64,000 nt of DNA. Source: Homoserinibacter sp. YIM 151385 (GTDB lineage Bacteria; Actinomycetota; Actinomycetes; Actinomycetales; Microbacteriaceae). Shown here in pieces: positions 41,688 to 50,885 of this stretch. The stretch spans positions 1,860,001 through 1,924,000 of the forward strand of contig NZ_CP115175.1 of the NCBI RefSeq assembly GCF_027912415.1. The letters run 5' to 3'. Each line of letters begins with the position of its first letter. Position 1 is the stretch's first letter. Both the position numbers and the translations under genes were made by a program. Below the pieces are notes generated by a model. The model ran no database searches and was not told the origin of the DNA. It worked only from the letters and a program-made list of their open reading frames with translations.

Positions 41688-42949
41688 CGGACGGGCTCGA
41701 GCACGGCGAGGCCGCCGAGGTACGGGCGCAGCGCCTCCGGCACGACCACCGAGCCGTCCGCCTGCTGATGGGTCTCGAGGATCGCGACCAGCCAGCGCGT
41801 CGTCGCGAGCGTGCCGTTGAGGGTCGCCACGGGCGCGGTCTTCCCGCTCTCCGTGCGGTGACGGGTGTCGAGGCGGCGCGCCTGGAAGGTGGTGCAGTTC
41901 GAGGTGGAGGTGAGCTCGCGGTAGGCGCCCTGCGTCGGCACCCAGGCCTCGACGTCGTACTTGCGCGCGGCGCTCGAGCCGAGGTCGCCGGCCGCCGTGT
42001 CGATGACGCGATAGCTCAGGCCCAGCGACTGCAGCATCCCCTCCTGCATGGCGAGCATCCGCTCGTGCTCCTCGACGGCCGTCGCCGGCTCCACGTAGCT
42101 GAACATCTCCAGCTTCTGGAACTGGTGCACGCGGATGATGCCGCGGGTGTCGCGGCCGTGCGAGCCCGCCTCGCGGCGATAGCAGGTCGACCAGCCGGCG
42201 TAGCGGAGGGGACCGGCGGAGAGGTCGAGGATCTCGTCCTTGTGGTAGCCGGCGAGCGCCACCTCGCTCGTGCCCGTGAGGTAGAGGTCGTCGGCCTCGA
42301 GGCGGTAGATCTCGTCGGCGTGGGCGCCGAGGAAGCCGGTGCCCGCCATGATGTCGGGGCGCACGAGCGTCGGCGTGATGAGCGGCGTGAAGCCCGCGGC
42401 GAGCGCCCGGTCGAGGCCGAGGTTCATGATCGCGAGCTCGAGGCGCGCGCCGATGCCCTTGAGATAGTGGAAGCGGGCGCCCGAGACCTTGGTGCCGCGC
42501 GGCATGTCGATCGCGTCGAGCTTCTCGCCGAGCTCCAGGTGGTCGCGCGGCTCGAAGTCGAAGGCGGGCACCTCGCCGACGTGCTTGAGCACGACGTAGT
42601 CGTCCTCGCCGCCGGCCGGCACCCCGTCGAGGACGATGTTGCCGATGCCCCGCGCGAGGCGCTCGAACTCGGCCTCCGCCTCCCCGCTGCGCTGCTGGGC
42701 CGCCTTGACCCGCTCGGCGAGCTCCTGCACCTGCGCGATGAGCGCCGGCTTCTCCTCCTTGCTCGCCCTCGCGACCGTCTTGCCGAAGGCGTTCTGCTCG
42801 GCGCGGAGGGCCTCGAACTCGGAGATCGCCTGACGGCGCGCGGCGTCGGCGTCGAGCGCCGCATCCACCAGCTCGGTCGACTCGCCGCGGGAGGCCTGCG
42901 AGGCCCTCACGGCGTCGGGGTTGTCGCGAAGCAGCTGAGGGTCGATCAC
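41684..42949 (-). CDS. serS: Seryl-tRNA synthetase
   Basis: 421 residues: an N-terminal helical coiled-coil arm (about residues 25-105) and a class II core with [15 protein letters not shown], the motif 2 region [34 protein letters not shown] and the motif 3 region [15 protein letters not shown]. Charges tRNA-Ser; two tRNA-Ser genes are in this same neighbourhood. The start is taken as GTG 42949 ([12 protein letters not shown], matching the usual SerS start). An ATG 9 bp upstream lies inside the -10 TAGGAT. Confidence 0.96.
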   Translation of the reverse strand: MIDPQLLRDNPDAVRASQASRGESTELVDAALDADAARRQAISEFEALRAEQNAFGKTVARASKEEKPALIAQVQELAERVKAAQQRSGEAEAEFERLARGIGNIVLDGVPAGGEDDYVVLKHVGEVPAFDFEPRDHLELGEKLDAIDMPRGTKVSGARFHYLKGIGARLELAIMNLGLDRALAAGFTPLITPTLVRPDIMAGTGFLGAHADEIYRLEADDLYLTGTSEVALAGYHKDEILDLSAGPLRYAGWSTCYRREAGSHGRDTRGIIRVHQFQKLEMFSYVEPATAVEEHERMLAMQEGMLQSLGLSYRVIDTAAGDLGSSAARKYDVEAWVPTQGAYRELTSTSNCTTFQARRLDTRHRTESGKTAPVATLNGTLATTRWLVAILETHQQADGSVVVPEALRPYLGGLAVLEPVR

Positions 42950-42956
42950 GCGCCCC

Positions 42957-42984
42957 ATCCTACGGGCGGCACATGCCCTACGGT
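42957..42984. promoter_or_regulatory. Back-to-back leaderless -10 elements for serS and the kinase gene
   Basis: TAGGAT on the minus strand (42962-42957) is 7 nt from the serS GTG. TACGGT on the plus strand (42979-42984) is 6 nt from ATG 42991. The two genes share a 41-bp intergenic region with no room for leaders. Confidence 0.6.
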
Positions 42985-42990
42985 GGTGCC

Positions 42991-44034
42991 ATGGCCGCCC
43001 CCGAGACCCGCGGAGCACGCCGCGCCGCCGTCGTCTACAACCCGATCAAGATCGATCAGGATGCGGTGCGCGCCGCGGTCGGCCGGGCCGAGCGCGAGCA
43101 CGGCTGGGCCGAGACCCTCTGGCTCGAGACGAGCGAGGAGGACCCGGGCGGCGGGCAGACGCGGGAGGCCGTCGACGCCGGCGTGGACGTCGTGATCGCG
43201 GCGGGCGGCGACGGCACGGTGCGCGCGGTCGCCGAGGCGCTGCGCGACGCCGACACCGCCCTCGCGCTCCTCCCCTCGGGCACCGGCAACCTCCTGGCCC
43301 GCAACCTGAACCTGGATCTCGACCACATCGAGGGCTCCGTCGAGACCGCCTTCACCGGCCACGACGAGCGCATCGACCTCGGGATCGCGCGGCTCGAGCG
43401 CGAGGACGGCACGCGCGAGGAGCACGCCTTCCTCGTGATGGCGGGCATCGGCATCGACGCCCAGATGGTCGTCAACACGAACCCGGAGCTCAAGAAGAAG
43501 GTCGGCTGGCTCGCCTACGTCGACGCGATCATCAAGTCCCTGCGCGACCGGGACCGCATCCGGGTCCGCTACGAGATCGACGACCAGCCGGTGCGCGGCA
43601 TGGGCGTCCACACCCTCATGGTCGGCAACTGCGGCTCGCTGCCCGGCAACATCCTGCTGCTGCCCGAGGCGGCGGTCGACGACGGGTTCTTCGACATCGT
43701 CGCGCTGCGGCCGGAGGGCTTCATCGGCTGGGTGCAGATCTGGACGAAGATCATCTGGGAGAACGGGGTGCTCCGCCGCAGCCAGGTCGGGCGCAAGCTC
43801 ATCGGGCTCACGAAGGAGGTGCGCACGCTGCGCTACCTCAAGGGCGCGACCTTCACGGCCCGGCTCGACCGGCCCGACGAGTTCGAGCTCGACGGCGACG
43901 TGTTCGGCGAGGTCATCGCCTTCCGCACGACGGTCGATCCGCTCGCGCTGCGGGTCCGCATCCCCGAGGGCCGCACGATCGACAGCCCGCGCCACACCGA
44001 GGAGCCCGCCGACGCGGCGCAGCCGCAGACCTAG
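42991..44034 (+). CDS. Diacylglycerol kinase/sphingosine kinase-family lipid kinase
   Basis: 347 residues. VVYNPIK at the start, [13 protein letters not shown] (nucleotide loop) and [15 protein letters not shown] are the family signatures. YegS/DgkB-type kinases phosphorylate diacylglycerol or related lipids. ATG 42991 is 6 nt after TACGGT, so it is probably leaderless; an in-frame ATG at 42973 would precede the -10. Convergent with the small membrane gene, with overlapping stops in CTAG (44031-44034). Confidence 0.88.
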   Translation: MAAPETRGARRAAVVYNPIKIDQDAVRAAVGRAEREHGWAETLWLETSEEDPGGGQTREAVDAGVDVVIAAGGDGTVRAVAEALRDADTALALLPSGTGNLLARNLNLDLDHIEGSVETAFTGHDERIDLGIARLEREDGTREEHAFLVMAGIGIDAQMVVNTNPELKKKVGWLAYVDAIIKSLRDRDRIRVRYEIDDQPVRGMGVHTLMVGNCGSLPGNILLLPEAAVDDGFFDIVALRPEGFIGWVQIWTKIIWENGVLRRSQVGRKLIGLTKEVRTLRYLKGATFTARLDRPDEFELDGDVFGEVIAFRTTVDPLALRVRIPEGRTIDSPRHTEEPADAAQPQT

Positions 44035-44327
44035 CTCGCGGCGCGGCGCAGCGCGTGCAGCATGAGCGCGCCGAGCAGGGCGAGCGCTCCGGCGAGCAGC
44101 GCGCCGCCGAAGAGCCCCGTCAGGAGGTCGGAGGCGGCGGAGATCGCATCCAGCTCGCGGCCGATCGTGTCGACGGCCCCGCCGGTGACACCGTCCTCCG
44201 CCCGCTGGTACAGCTCGACGAGCCGCCGCTGCCGGTCGAGCACCCCGACCGCGAGCGTCGCGGCGAGGGCGAGCAGGGCGAGCGCCGCGGCCCAGGCGGC
44301 GGCGATCGCCGAGCGCCCGAGGAGCAC
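44031..44327 (-). CDS. Small two-helix membrane protein
   Basis: 98 residues. Two hydrophobic segments (about residues 6-28 and 68-90) flank a polar loop with LDRQRRLVELYQRAEDG, so both ends lie on the same side of the membrane. No family recognised. GTG 44327 begins 2 nt after the stop of the preceding membrane gene. Probably cotranscribed with pheA and the gene between. Confidence 0.6.
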   Translation of the reverse strand: MLLGRSAIAAAWAAALALLALAATLAVGVLDRQRRLVELYQRAEDGVTGGAVDTIGRELDAISAASDLLTGLFGGALLAGALALLGALMLHALRRAAS

Positions 44328-44329
44328 GG

Positions 44330-44848
44330 TCAGGCCCGGTCGCGCCGGTGCAGCACGGCCGCCGTGACGAGCGTGAGGAGGAGGCCGGTGGCGCCCGCCG
44401 CGAGGAGCGAGCCGGCGCCCGTGTAGCCGAGGGTCTCGACGAAGCGCGCGAAGCCGTCGTCCAGGTCGACCTCGCCGCCGCCGGAGCTCCACAGGCGCTG
44501 CTGCTCGGCGATCAGCCAGACGCACCAGGAGCCGAAGGCGATGATCGCAGCGCTGAGGATCGGCATCGCGACGAGGTAGGGGTTCCGCCAGATCGACTCC
44601 CGCGGGAGCTCTTCCGGCTCGGGCTCCGGCTCGCGTCCGCGCGGCTCGGCGGCGGACGGGCGATCGGATGCGATGGGCGCCGCGCTCACGCGGATCGGCT
44701 CCGGCGCCCGGACGGCGGGCTGGGCATCGGGCTGCGCGGTCGGCGGCACGGCGGGCTGCGGGGCCGCCTCGGCACCCGGATCGCCGCCCTGGAATCCCCG
44801 CTGGAATCTCGGGTCGTAGCGTCGATCCACGCCGTCCGGTCCGCTCAT
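44330..44848 (-). CDS. Membrane protein with a proline-rich cytoplasmic tail
   Basis: 172 residues. The first 80 or so are rich in Pro, Ala, Gln and Glu (low complexity). Two hydrophobic helices follow (about residues 90-112 and 142-165), with an acidic loop [16 protein letters not shown] between. No family recognised. ATG 44848 overlaps the pheA stop by 4 bp. The topology matches the next gene, so the two could form one small complex. Confidence 0.62.
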   Translation of the reverse strand: MSGPDGVDRRYDPRFQRGFQGGDPGAEAAPQPAVPPTAQPDAQPAVRAPEPIRVSAAPIASDRPSAAEPRGREPEPEPEELPRESIWRNPYLVAMPILSAAIIAFGSWCVWLIAEQQRLWSSGGGEVDLDDGFARFVETLGYTGAGSLLAAGATGLLLTLVTAAVLHRRDRA

Positions 44849-45795
44849 GCCCGCCCGGCCTCCCCGCTCAGCAGCTCGCGCAGCCAGTCGCGCGCGTCGA
44901 TGAAGACCTCGTCGCGGTAGCGGTCGTCGACGACGACCGGCTCGCGGTCGGCTCGCGGGTAGGAGCCGAGGAAGGTGACGCCCGGGCTGAAGCGCTTGAG
45001 GCCGAGCAGCGCGTCCGCCACCCGCTCGTCGCGCACGTGCCCGTCGAGGTCGATGACGAAGCGGTAGCGCCCGAGGGCGTCGCCGATGGGACGCGACTCG
45101 AGGAGGCTCATGTTGACGCCGCGCGTCGCGAACTGCTCGAGCATCTCGAGCAGCGAGCCGGGCGCCTCGCTCGGGAGCTCGACGATGACGCTCGTCTTGT
45201 CGGCCCCGGTGCGCTCCGGCACGGCGCCCTCGCGCTCGACGAGCACGAAGCGGGTGACGGCGTTGGGGTTGTCGCCGATGTGCTCGGCGAGCACCTCGAG
45301 CTCGTAGTGCTCGGTGATCCCGGGCGGGGCGATCGCGGCGTCCGCGAGGTCGCGCTCGAGGAGGGATGCGGCGGCCGCCACGTTCGAGGTCGCCGGCAGG
45401 TGGCCGTGGCTCGGCAGCTCGGCGTCGAGCCAGAGCCGGCACTGCGCGTAGGCGACGGGGTGCGCGGTGACGGTCCGGACGTCCTCGAGGCGGGTGCCGG
45501 GCCGCGCGACCAGCACGAAGTCGACGGGCACGAGCTCCTCGCCGACGATGCGGAGGCCGGGAATCGTCGCGAGGGCGTCCTGCGTCGCGCTGACCCCGCC
45601 CTCGACGCTGTTCTCGATCGCGATCATGGCGCCGCGGCTGCGCCCCGAGAGCACGTCGTCGATCGCCTCGCCGACGTTGTTCACGTCGCGCAGCTCGGCC
45701 CCCTCCGACACCGGCGACTGCATGAGCGCCGTCCAGGTGAAGGTGCCGACCGGTCCCAGGTAGCTGTACACCGCGGGAGACTCGGGGGCTGCCAT
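44845..45795 (-). CDS. pheA: Prephenate dehydratase
   Basis: 316 residues: a periplasmic-binding-protein-like dehydratase domain ([22 protein letters not shown], the catalytic VTRFVLV) and a C-terminal ACT domain with [21 protein letters not shown], the Phe-binding regulatory motif. Converts prephenate to phenylpyruvate for phenylalanine synthesis, feedback-inhibited by Phe. TAGGCT (45807-45802) lies 6 nt before ATG 45795, so the mRNA is probably leaderless. Confidence 0.95.
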   Translation of the reverse strand: MAAPESPAVYSYLGPVGTFTWTALMQSPVSEGAELRDVNNVGEAIDDVLSGRSRGAMIAIENSVEGGVSATQDALATIPGLRIVGEELVPVDFVLVARPGTRLEDVRTVTAHPVAYAQCRLWLDAELPSHGHLPATSNVAAAASLLERDLADAAIAPPGITEHYELEVLAEHIGDNPNAVTRFVLVEREGAVPERTGADKTSVIVELPSEAPGSLLEMLEQFATRGVNMSLLESRPIGDALGRYRFVIDLDGHVRDERVADALLGLKRFSPGVTFLGSYPRADREPVVVDDRYRDEVFIDARDWLRELLSGEAGRA

Positions 45796-45801
45796 GCCGC
45801 G

Positions 45802-45807
45802 AGCCTA
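45802..45807 (-). promoter_or_regulatory. -10 element of the leaderless pheA promoter
   Basis: TAGGCT on the minus strand, then 6 nt to the pheA ATG. No Shine-Dalgarno. Confidence 0.5.
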
Positions 45808-45831
45808 GCGGTCCGCAGATCGCTCGCCTGC

Positions 45832-45898
45832 GGAGGGTTTCTGACCGACACGCCGCCCACGGGCGACCCGGCGGCGGCGTGTCGGTCAGAGACCCTCC
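45832..45898. repeat. Extragenic inverted repeat B
   Basis: The inner arms CTGACCGACACGCCGCC (45841-45857) and GGCGGCGTGTCGGTCAG (45873-45889) are a perfect 17 bp. Pairing extends outward through GGAGGGTTT/AGACCCTCC with a single G-T wobble, giving a 26-bp stem and a 15-nt loop. It sits between the divergent pheA and pgm genes, so it is not a terminator of either. Smaller hairpins flank it (TCCGCAG/CTGCGGA at 45812-45834, CCCGCC/GGCGGG to its right). Confidence 0.75.
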
Positions 45899-45966
45899 CG
45901 CCGAGACAGACTGGGAGGCGGGTGCGGGATGCGGCGGGAGGATCGCGCGCACGGTGCCCCGGATGC

Positions 45967-45978
45967 CAGGATCGTCCC
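45967..45978 (+). promoter_or_regulatory. -10 element of the leaderless pgm promoter
   Basis: CAGGAT (45967-45972), 6 nt, ATG 45979. Confidence 0.45.
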
Positions 45979-47604
45979 ATGACGGACCGCGCCGGCACCC
46001 CCGCCCAGGAATCCGACCTCATCGACGTGCGCGAGCTCGTCGAGGCCTACTACGAGCGGACGCCCGACCCGGCGGATCCGGCGCAGCGCGTCGCCTTCGG
46101 CACGAGCGGCCACCGCGGCTCGAGCCTCGACACCGCCTTCAACGAGACCCACATCGCGGCGATCACGCAGGCGATCGTCGAGTACCGCGCCGAGCAGGGC
46201 ATCACGGGCCCGCTGTTCATCGGCCGCGACACCCACGGCCTCTCTCGCCCGGCCGAGACGACCGCCCTCGAGGTGCTCGAGGCGAACGGCGTGCACGCGC
46301 TCGTCGACGCCTTCGACGACTACGTGCCGACCCCGGCGCTCAGCCGCGCCATCATCCGCCACAACCGCGGCCTCCCCGAGGGCGCCCCCCAGGCGGACGG
46401 CATCGTCATCACCCCGAGTCACAACCCGCCCCGCGACGGCGGCTTCAAGTACAACCCGCCGCACGGCGGCCCCGCCGACTCGGACGCGACGAACTGGATC
46501 GCGGGCCGAGCGAACGAGCTCATCGCGGGCGGGAACCGCGACGTCCGCCGCGGCGAGCCGAGCGGGGTCGACACCTACGACTTCCGCGGCGAGTACGTCG
46601 CCGACCTCGCCTCGATCATCGACGTCGGCGCGATCAAGCAGGCCGGCATCCGGCTCGGCGCCGACCCGCTGGGCGGCGCGAGCGTCGGCTACTGGAAGCT
46701 CATCGGCGAGCGGTACGGCCTCGACCTCACGGTCGTGAACCCGGAGGTCGACCCGACCTGGCGCTTCATGACGCTCGACTGGGACGGGAGGATCCGGATG
46801 GACCCGTCCTCGCCCTCCGCCATGGCCTCGGTGCTGCGGTACCGCGAGCAGTACGACATCGTCACCGGCAACGACGCCGACGCCGACCGGCACGGCATCG
46901 TCACGCCCGACGCGGGGCTCATGAACCCGAACCACTACCTCGCGGTCGCGATCAGGTACCTCGCCGAGCACCGCGAGGGCTGGCGCACGGATGCCGCGAT
47001 CGGCAAGACGCTCGTGTCGAGCTCCATGATCGACCGGGTCGCCGCCTCCCTGGGCCGTCGCCTGTGGGAGGTGCCGGTCGGCTTCAAGTGGTTCGTGCCG
47101 GGCCTCGTCGACGGCTCGGTGGCCTTCGGCGGCGAGGAGAGCGCGGGGGCCAGCTTCCTCGAGCTCGACGGCTCCACCTGGACCACCGACAAGGACGGCA
47201 TCCTCCTCGCGCTCCTCGCGGGCGAGATCCGCGCGGTCACCGGCAGGAGCCCGTCGGAGCTCTACGCGGAGCTGACCGCCGAGTTCGGCGAGCCCGCCTA
47301 CGCCCGCGTGGATGCCGCGGCGACGAAGGAGCAGAAGGCGCGCCTCGGCAGGCTGTCCGGCGCCGACATCACGGCCGACACCCTCGCGGGCGATGCGATC
47401 ACCGCCCGGCTGACGGCGGCGCCCGGCAACGGGGCGGCGATCGGCGGCGTCAAGGTCGAGACCGAGCACGCCTGGTTCGCGGCCCGCCCGTCCGGAACGG
47501 AGGACGTCTACAAGATCTACGCGGAGTCCTTCCGCGGGCCCGAGCACCTCGCCGAGGTGCAGGCCGAGGCGAAGACGATCGTGGATGCCGCGCTCGGCGG
47601 CTGA
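45979..47604 (+). CDS. pgm: Phosphoglucomutase (alpha-D-glucose phosphate-specific)
   Basis: 541 residues. [12 protein letters not shown] at the N-terminus, the catalytic phosphoserine loop [22 protein letters not shown], the metal loop [10 protein letters not shown], the sugar-binding [10 protein letters not shown] and the phosphate-binding [12 protein letters not shown] are all present. Interconverts glucose-1-phosphate and glucose-6-phosphate, supplying UDP-glucose and glycogen synthesis. It stands alone, divergent from pheA. Confidence 0.95.
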   Translation: MTDRAGTPAQESDLIDVRELVEAYYERTPDPADPAQRVAFGTSGHRGSSLDTAFNETHIAAITQAIVEYRAEQGITGPLFIGRDTHGLSRPAETTALEVLEANGVHALVDAFDDYVPTPALSRAIIRHNRGLPEGAPQADGIVITPSHNPPRDGGFKYNPPHGGPADSDATNWIAGRANELIAGGNRDVRRGEPSGVDTYDFRGEYVADLASIIDVGAIKQAGIRLGADPLGGASVGYWKLIGERYGLDLTVVNPEVDPTWRFMTLDWDGRIRMDPSSPSAMASVLRYREQYDIVTGNDADADRHGIVTPDAGLMNPNHYLAVAIRYLAEHREGWRTDAAIGKTLVSSSMIDRVAASLGRRLWEVPVGFKWFVPGLVDGSVAFGGEESAGASFLELDGSTWTTDKDGILLALLAGEIRAVTGRSPSELYAELTAEFGEPAYARVDAAATKEQKARLGRLSGADITADTLAGDAITARLTAAPGNGAAIGGVKVETEHAWFAARPSGTEDVYKIYAESFRGPEHLAEVQAEAKTIVDAALGG

Positions 47605-47616
47605 GCAGCCTCCCGC

Positions 47617-48483
47617 TCAGCCGGCGTAGTCCGCGGCGGCGGGGAGGTCGAAGAACTCCTCCATCGTCTCGACGCCCTGCTCGCGCATCTCCGCGGCGAG
47701 CGCCTTCCCGACGTAGCGGTAGTGCCAGGGCTCGAACTCGTAGCCGGTGACGCTCGTCTTGCCCTCCGGGTAGCGGAGGATGAAGCCCCACTTCCAGGCG
47801 TTCTCGGCGAGCCAGGTGCCCTGCGGGGTGTCGGCGAAGCACGCCTGCAGCGCGCAGTTCGCGGGGAGCGCGCTGATGTCGATCGCGAGGCCGGTCTGGT
47901 GCTCGCTGTATCCGGGCCGTGCGCTCGTGAGGTCGGCGCCCTTCTGCCCGAGCTGCGAGACCCACCCGTTGTAGGTGGTCACCTGGGTCGCGTAGGCGCG
48001 GTACGCGCTCTGCGACTGCATGCGCAGCCCCGTCTCCCGCTCGTAGGCGGCGAACATGGCGACCACCGCATCCGCCGCCTTCTTGCGCAGCTTCGGCGCG
48101 TAGACGTAGGGCACGGGGACGTCGACGAGGTCGGGAGCGGCGTAGTCGCGCGGCTCGAGTGGTCGCAGCTTGTCGACGACGACCCAGAAGCTGCCGGGGT
48201 CGTCGATGGAGTTCCTCGTCATGTCGAACGTCTCCTCGGGCTCGGGCGTCGGGGTCGGCGTGGCGGTCGGGGTCGGCGTCGCACTCGGCGCGCTCGCGGT
48301 CGGCTCGGGGGTCGCCGCGGGCGGCGCCGGCTGCGGCTGGAGGAGCACGAGGACGGCGACGACCGCGACGACGAGCACGATCGCGAGGGCGGCGGCCCCG
48401 ACGATCCGACCGCGGCGCGTGACGCGCATCCGGGCGTCGCGTCGGGAGGGCAGCGGATCGGGTTCGGCGCCGGGGGACGTCAT
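47617..48483 (-). CDS. D-alanyl-D-alanine carboxypeptidase, VanY/M15B type
   Basis: 288 residues. A membrane anchor at about residues 28-48 is followed by a Thr/Pro repeat linker (TPTPTATPTPTPEPE), then the M15 domain: SAYRAYATQ, SARPGYSEHQTGLAIDI (zinc His and Asp) and FEPWHYRYVG (catalytic Glu/His). Trims the terminal D-Ala of peptidoglycan stem peptides outside the membrane. TAGGCT lies 6 nt before the start, so it is probably leaderless. Confidence 0.92.
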   Translation of the reverse strand: MTSPGAEPDPLPSRRDARMRVTRRGRIVGAAALAIVLVVAVVAVLVLLQPQPAPPAATPEPTASAPSATPTPTATPTPTPEPEETFDMTRNSIDDPGSFWVVVDKLRPLEPRDYAAPDLVDVPVPYVYAPKLRKKAADAVVAMFAAYERETGLRMQSQSAYRAYATQVTTYNGWVSQLGQKGADLTSARPGYSEHQTGLAIDISALPANCALQACFADTPQGTWLAENAWKWGFILRYPEGKTSVTGYEFEPWHYRYVGKALAAEMREQGVETMEEFFDLPAAADYAG

Positions 48484-48489
48484 GCGGTC

Positions 48490-48495
48490 AGCCTA
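48490..48495 (-). promoter_or_regulatory. -10 element of the leaderless carboxypeptidase promoter
   Basis: TAGGCT on the minus strand, then 6 nt to ATG 48483. Confidence 0.5.
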
Positions 48496-48520
48496 CGGCG
48501 GGATGCCGACGAGCCCCGTC

Positions 48521-48568
48521 TTGCGCGATTGGGTGCGCAAGATGTAAATTTGCACGTCGCGCAAATTT
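48521..48568 (+). promoter_or_regulatory. Promoter with inverted-repeat operators for the efflux MFS gene
   Basis: TTGCGC (48521-48526), an 18-bp spacer and TAAATT (48545-48550). AAATTTGC (48546-48553) and GCAAATTT (48561-48568) form a perfect 8-bp inverted repeat across the transcription start. TTGCGC (48521-48526) and GCGCAA (48535-48540) form a second dyad in the -35/spacer, and GCGCAA recurs at 48559-48564. This is strongly repressor-like, but no regulator gene is adjacent. Confidence 0.65.
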
Positions 48569-48571
48569 CTC

Positions 48572-48605
48572 GAGGCCACCGTCGGACCCGCGTCCCGGTG
48601 GCCTC
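48572..48605 (+). other. Leader stem-loop of the efflux MFS gene
   Basis: GAGGCCACCG (48572-48581) pairs perfectly with CGGTGGCCTC (48596-48605), loop 14 nt. It lies in the roughly 100-nt leader between the promoter and ATG 48657, so it may affect mRNA stability or attenuation. Confidence 0.45.
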
Positions 48606-48656
48606 CCGTGCGTCGGCCGCATCCCGACCCCCAGAACCACCGGACACGGAGCACCC

Positions 48657-50573
48657 ATGAGCACCAGCAGCACCAAGCGCCTCAGCGGACGGGAGCGCGC
48701 CCGCGCCCTCGCCGAGGCCGGCGGCGAGATGACCCCCCGCCAGATCACCCTCGTCATCGTCGGCCTCATGGCCGCGATGTTCCTCTCGTCCCTCAACCAG
48801 ACGGTCGTCGGCACCTCGATGCGCACCATCGCCGACGACCTCCACGGGCTCGACCAGCAGGCCTGGGTGACGACCGCGTTCCTCATCACCTCGACCGTGA
48901 TGACGCCGATCTACGGGAAGCTCAGCGACCTCTTCGGCCGCCGCCCGCTCTTCATCATCGCGATCGTCATCTTCCTCGCCGGCTCCGTCCTCGCGACCTT
49001 CTCCAACACCATGATCGAGCTCGCCGCCTGGCGCGCCCTCCAGGGCGTCGGCGCGGGCGGCCTCATGGCGCTCCCCCTCACCGTCATGGGCGACATCCTC
49101 GCGCCGCGCGAGCGCGCCAAGTACCAGGGCTACTTCCTCGCCGTCTTCGGCATCTCGAGCGTCATCGGGCCGCTCGTCGGCGGCCTCCTCGCCGGCGCCG
49201 ACGAGATCCTCTTCATCACCGGCTGGCGCTGGGTCTTCCTGATCAACCTCCCCATCGGCGTCGGCGCGCTCATCATGGTGATGGCCTTCCTCCACATCCC
49301 GCACCACGCGCCCGGCCGGGTGCGCATCGACTGGTGGGGCGTCGCGACGATCATGCTCGCCGTCGTCCCGCTCCTCCTCGTCGCCGAGCAGGGCCGCGAG
49401 TGGGGCTGGGGCTCCGCGGGCGCGATCCTCTGCTACGTCCTCGGCGCGATCGGCATCGTCTCCTTCATCCTCGTCGAGCGCCGCATGGGGGCCGACGCCC
49501 TCATCCCGCTCGGGCTCTTCGGCTCGCCCACCTTCTCGATGGCGACCATCCTCAGCGTGCTCGTCGGCTTCGGCATGTTCGGCGCGATGATGACGCTGCC
49601 GCTCTACCTCCAGCTCGTCGACGGCGCGACGCCCACCGAGGCCGGCTGGATGATGCTCCCGATGATCGGAGGCCTCATGATCTCGTCGATCGCGAGCGGC
49701 CAGATCATCGCCCGCACCGGCCGCTACAAGGTCTTCCCGATCCTCGGCACCGGGCTGCTCTCGGGCGCGTTCCTCCTCCTCACCTTCTCGAGCTACGACA
49801 AGCCGCTCTGGTTCACGATGATCGGGATGGGGATCGCCGGGCTCGGCCTCGGCCAGCTCATGCAGACCCTCACGATCGCGAGCCAGAACGCGGTCGGGGC
49901 GAAGGACATGGGCGTCGCGACGAGCGCCGCGACCTTCTTCCGCCAGATGGGCGGCACGCTGGGCGTCGCGATCGTCTTCTCGGTGCTCTTCTCGCGGGTC
50001 GCCGAGACCATCTCGGAGTCGTTCCAGAAGCCCGAGCTGCTGCGCGCGGCGCTGGATGCGGCCCTCGACCCGGCGGTCGCGCAGGCTCCCGAGAACGCCG
50101 CGATCATGGAGGGCGTCTACGGCCCGATCACGCAGCAGGTCGCCGCGAACCTCCCGGCCGGCGTCGACCTCGCCGACGACCAGGTGCGCGCGGGCGTCGT
50201 CGACCAGATCGTGCAGCAGGCGGGCGCGGGCGGATTCGGCGGCGGCTCGGGTGCGGGCGGCTCCTTCGCGACCGACAGCTCCTTCCTCAACGGCGCCTCG
50301 GACGCGCTCACCGCGCCGTTCCGCGACGGCTTCGCGACCGCGACCGTGACGGTGTTCTGGGTGTCGGCGCTCGTCGTGCTCGTCGCGTTCCTCCTGAGCT
50401 TCTTCCTCAAGGCGACGCCGCTGCGCCAGAAGTCGGCGGTCGCGGAGGCCGCCGAGGCGCGCGCGGCCGCGGCCGAGCTCGAGGTCGAGGCGCGCCGGGC
50501 GGCGGACCTCGTGGGCGCGCCCGTCGCGCCGAACACGGACAGCATCCCGACGGTCGGCGCGGGCCCCCGGTAG
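48657..50573 (+). CDS. DHA2-family (QacA/EmrB-like) multidrug efflux MFS transporter
   Basis: 638 residues, 14 predicted helices. LNQTVVGTSMRTIADDL in helix 1, TPIYGKLSDLFGRRPLFI (motif A) and GVGAGGLMALPLTVMGDI are typical of the DHA2 group. An extracytoplasmic stretch between the last two helices is enlarged (residues about 460-540), and the C-terminus has a charged Ala/Glu tail. Exports drugs or other amphiphiles using the proton gradient. The promoter carries operator-like repeats, suggesting inducible expression by an unlinked repressor. Confidence 0.88.
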   Translation: MSTSSTKRLSGRERARALAEAGGEMTPRQITLVIVGLMAAMFLSSLNQTVVGTSMRTIADDLHGLDQQAWVTTAFLITSTVMTPIYGKLSDLFGRRPLFIIAIVIFLAGSVLATFSNTMIELAAWRALQGVGAGGLMALPLTVMGDILAPRERAKYQGYFLAVFGISSVIGPLVGGLLAGADEILFITGWRWVFLINLPIGVGALIMVMAFLHIPHHAPGRVRIDWWGVATIMLAVVPLLLVAEQGREWGWGSAGAILCYVLGAIGIVSFILVERRMGADALIPLGLFGSPTFSMATILSVLVGFGMFGAMMTLPLYLQLVDGATPTEAGWMMLPMIGGLMISSIASGQIIARTGRYKVFPILGTGLLSGAFLLLTFSSYDKPLWFTMIGMGIAGLGLGQLMQTLTIASQNAVGAKDMGVATSAATFFRQMGGTLGVAIVFSVLFSRVAETISESFQKPELLRAALDAALDPAVAQAPENAAIMEGVYGPITQQVAANLPAGVDLADDQVRAGVVDQIVQQAGAGGFGGGSGAGGSFATDSSFLNGASDALTAPFRDGFATATVTVFWVSALVVLVAFLLSFFLKATPLRQKSAVAEAAEARAAAAELEVEARRAADLVGAPVAPNTDSIPTVGAGPR

Positions 50574-50610
50574 CGCGACCGGGGCGCATCCCGCCCCCCG
50601 CCCCGCACCC

Positions 50611-50685
50611 CGCACCCCGCGAGGTGTCGCGTTCCGCCCGTCCCGAGCCGGCTCGGGGGCGGAACGTGACGACTCGCGGGGTGCG
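50611..50685. repeat. Extragenic inverted repeat C
   Basis: CGCACCCCGCGAG (50611-50623) pairs with CTCGCGGGGTGCG (50673-50685), then GTTCCGCCC (50631-50639) with GGGCGGAAC (50657-50665). The centre is the palindrome CCCGAGCCGGCTCGGG (50642-50657). The 75-bp segment folds into one almost continuous hairpin. It lies 38 nt after the efflux MFS stop and could terminate that transcript. Confidence 0.72.
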
Positions 50686-50740
50686 CTGCATGCGAGGGCG
50701 GGGTGCTCCGCCGCATCGCGCCGGCGCCCGCCACCCCGCC

Positions 50741-50845
50741 GGTAACGTTTTCAACCCGGGGATTGACACCGCCGGAAGCGCTTGCATAGTGTGTGCGCAA
50801 CATCGTGAGAGCGCTCCCACGCCCCGCGCATGAGAGCGCTCCCAC
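50741..50845 (+). promoter_or_regulatory. Promoter and CebR-like operators of the cellobiose operon
   Basis: TTGACA (50763-50768), an 18-bp spacer and TAGTGT (50787-50792). GGAAGCGCTTGC (50774-50785) lies in the spacer. GAGAGCGCTCCCAC occurs twice downstream of the start (50807-50820 and 50832-50845); with the preceding T each gives TGAGAGCGCTCCCA, one mismatch from the TGGGAGCGCTCCCA site known for CebR/CelR. A fourth LacI-type site with an AACGTT centre (GGTAACGTTTTCAACC, 50741-50756) lies upstream of the -35. Confidence 0.82.
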
Positions 50846-50885
50846 GCGCCCGCACCACCACATCCACGCACACAAAGGAGTGACC

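Noticed and set aside
42950-42958. ATG 42958 as the serS start
   Set aside because: It lies within the -10 TAGGATGG. GTG 42949 gives the conserved [11 protein letters not shown] start.
42950-42990. A T-box or other riboswitch upstream of serS
   Set aside because: The serS mRNA appears leaderless, and only 41 bp separate it from the divergent gene.
50611-50685. Repeat C as a plain Rho-independent terminator
   Set aside because: The hairpin is much longer than usual and no T-tract follows. Termination is possible but not demonstrated, so it is listed as a repeat.
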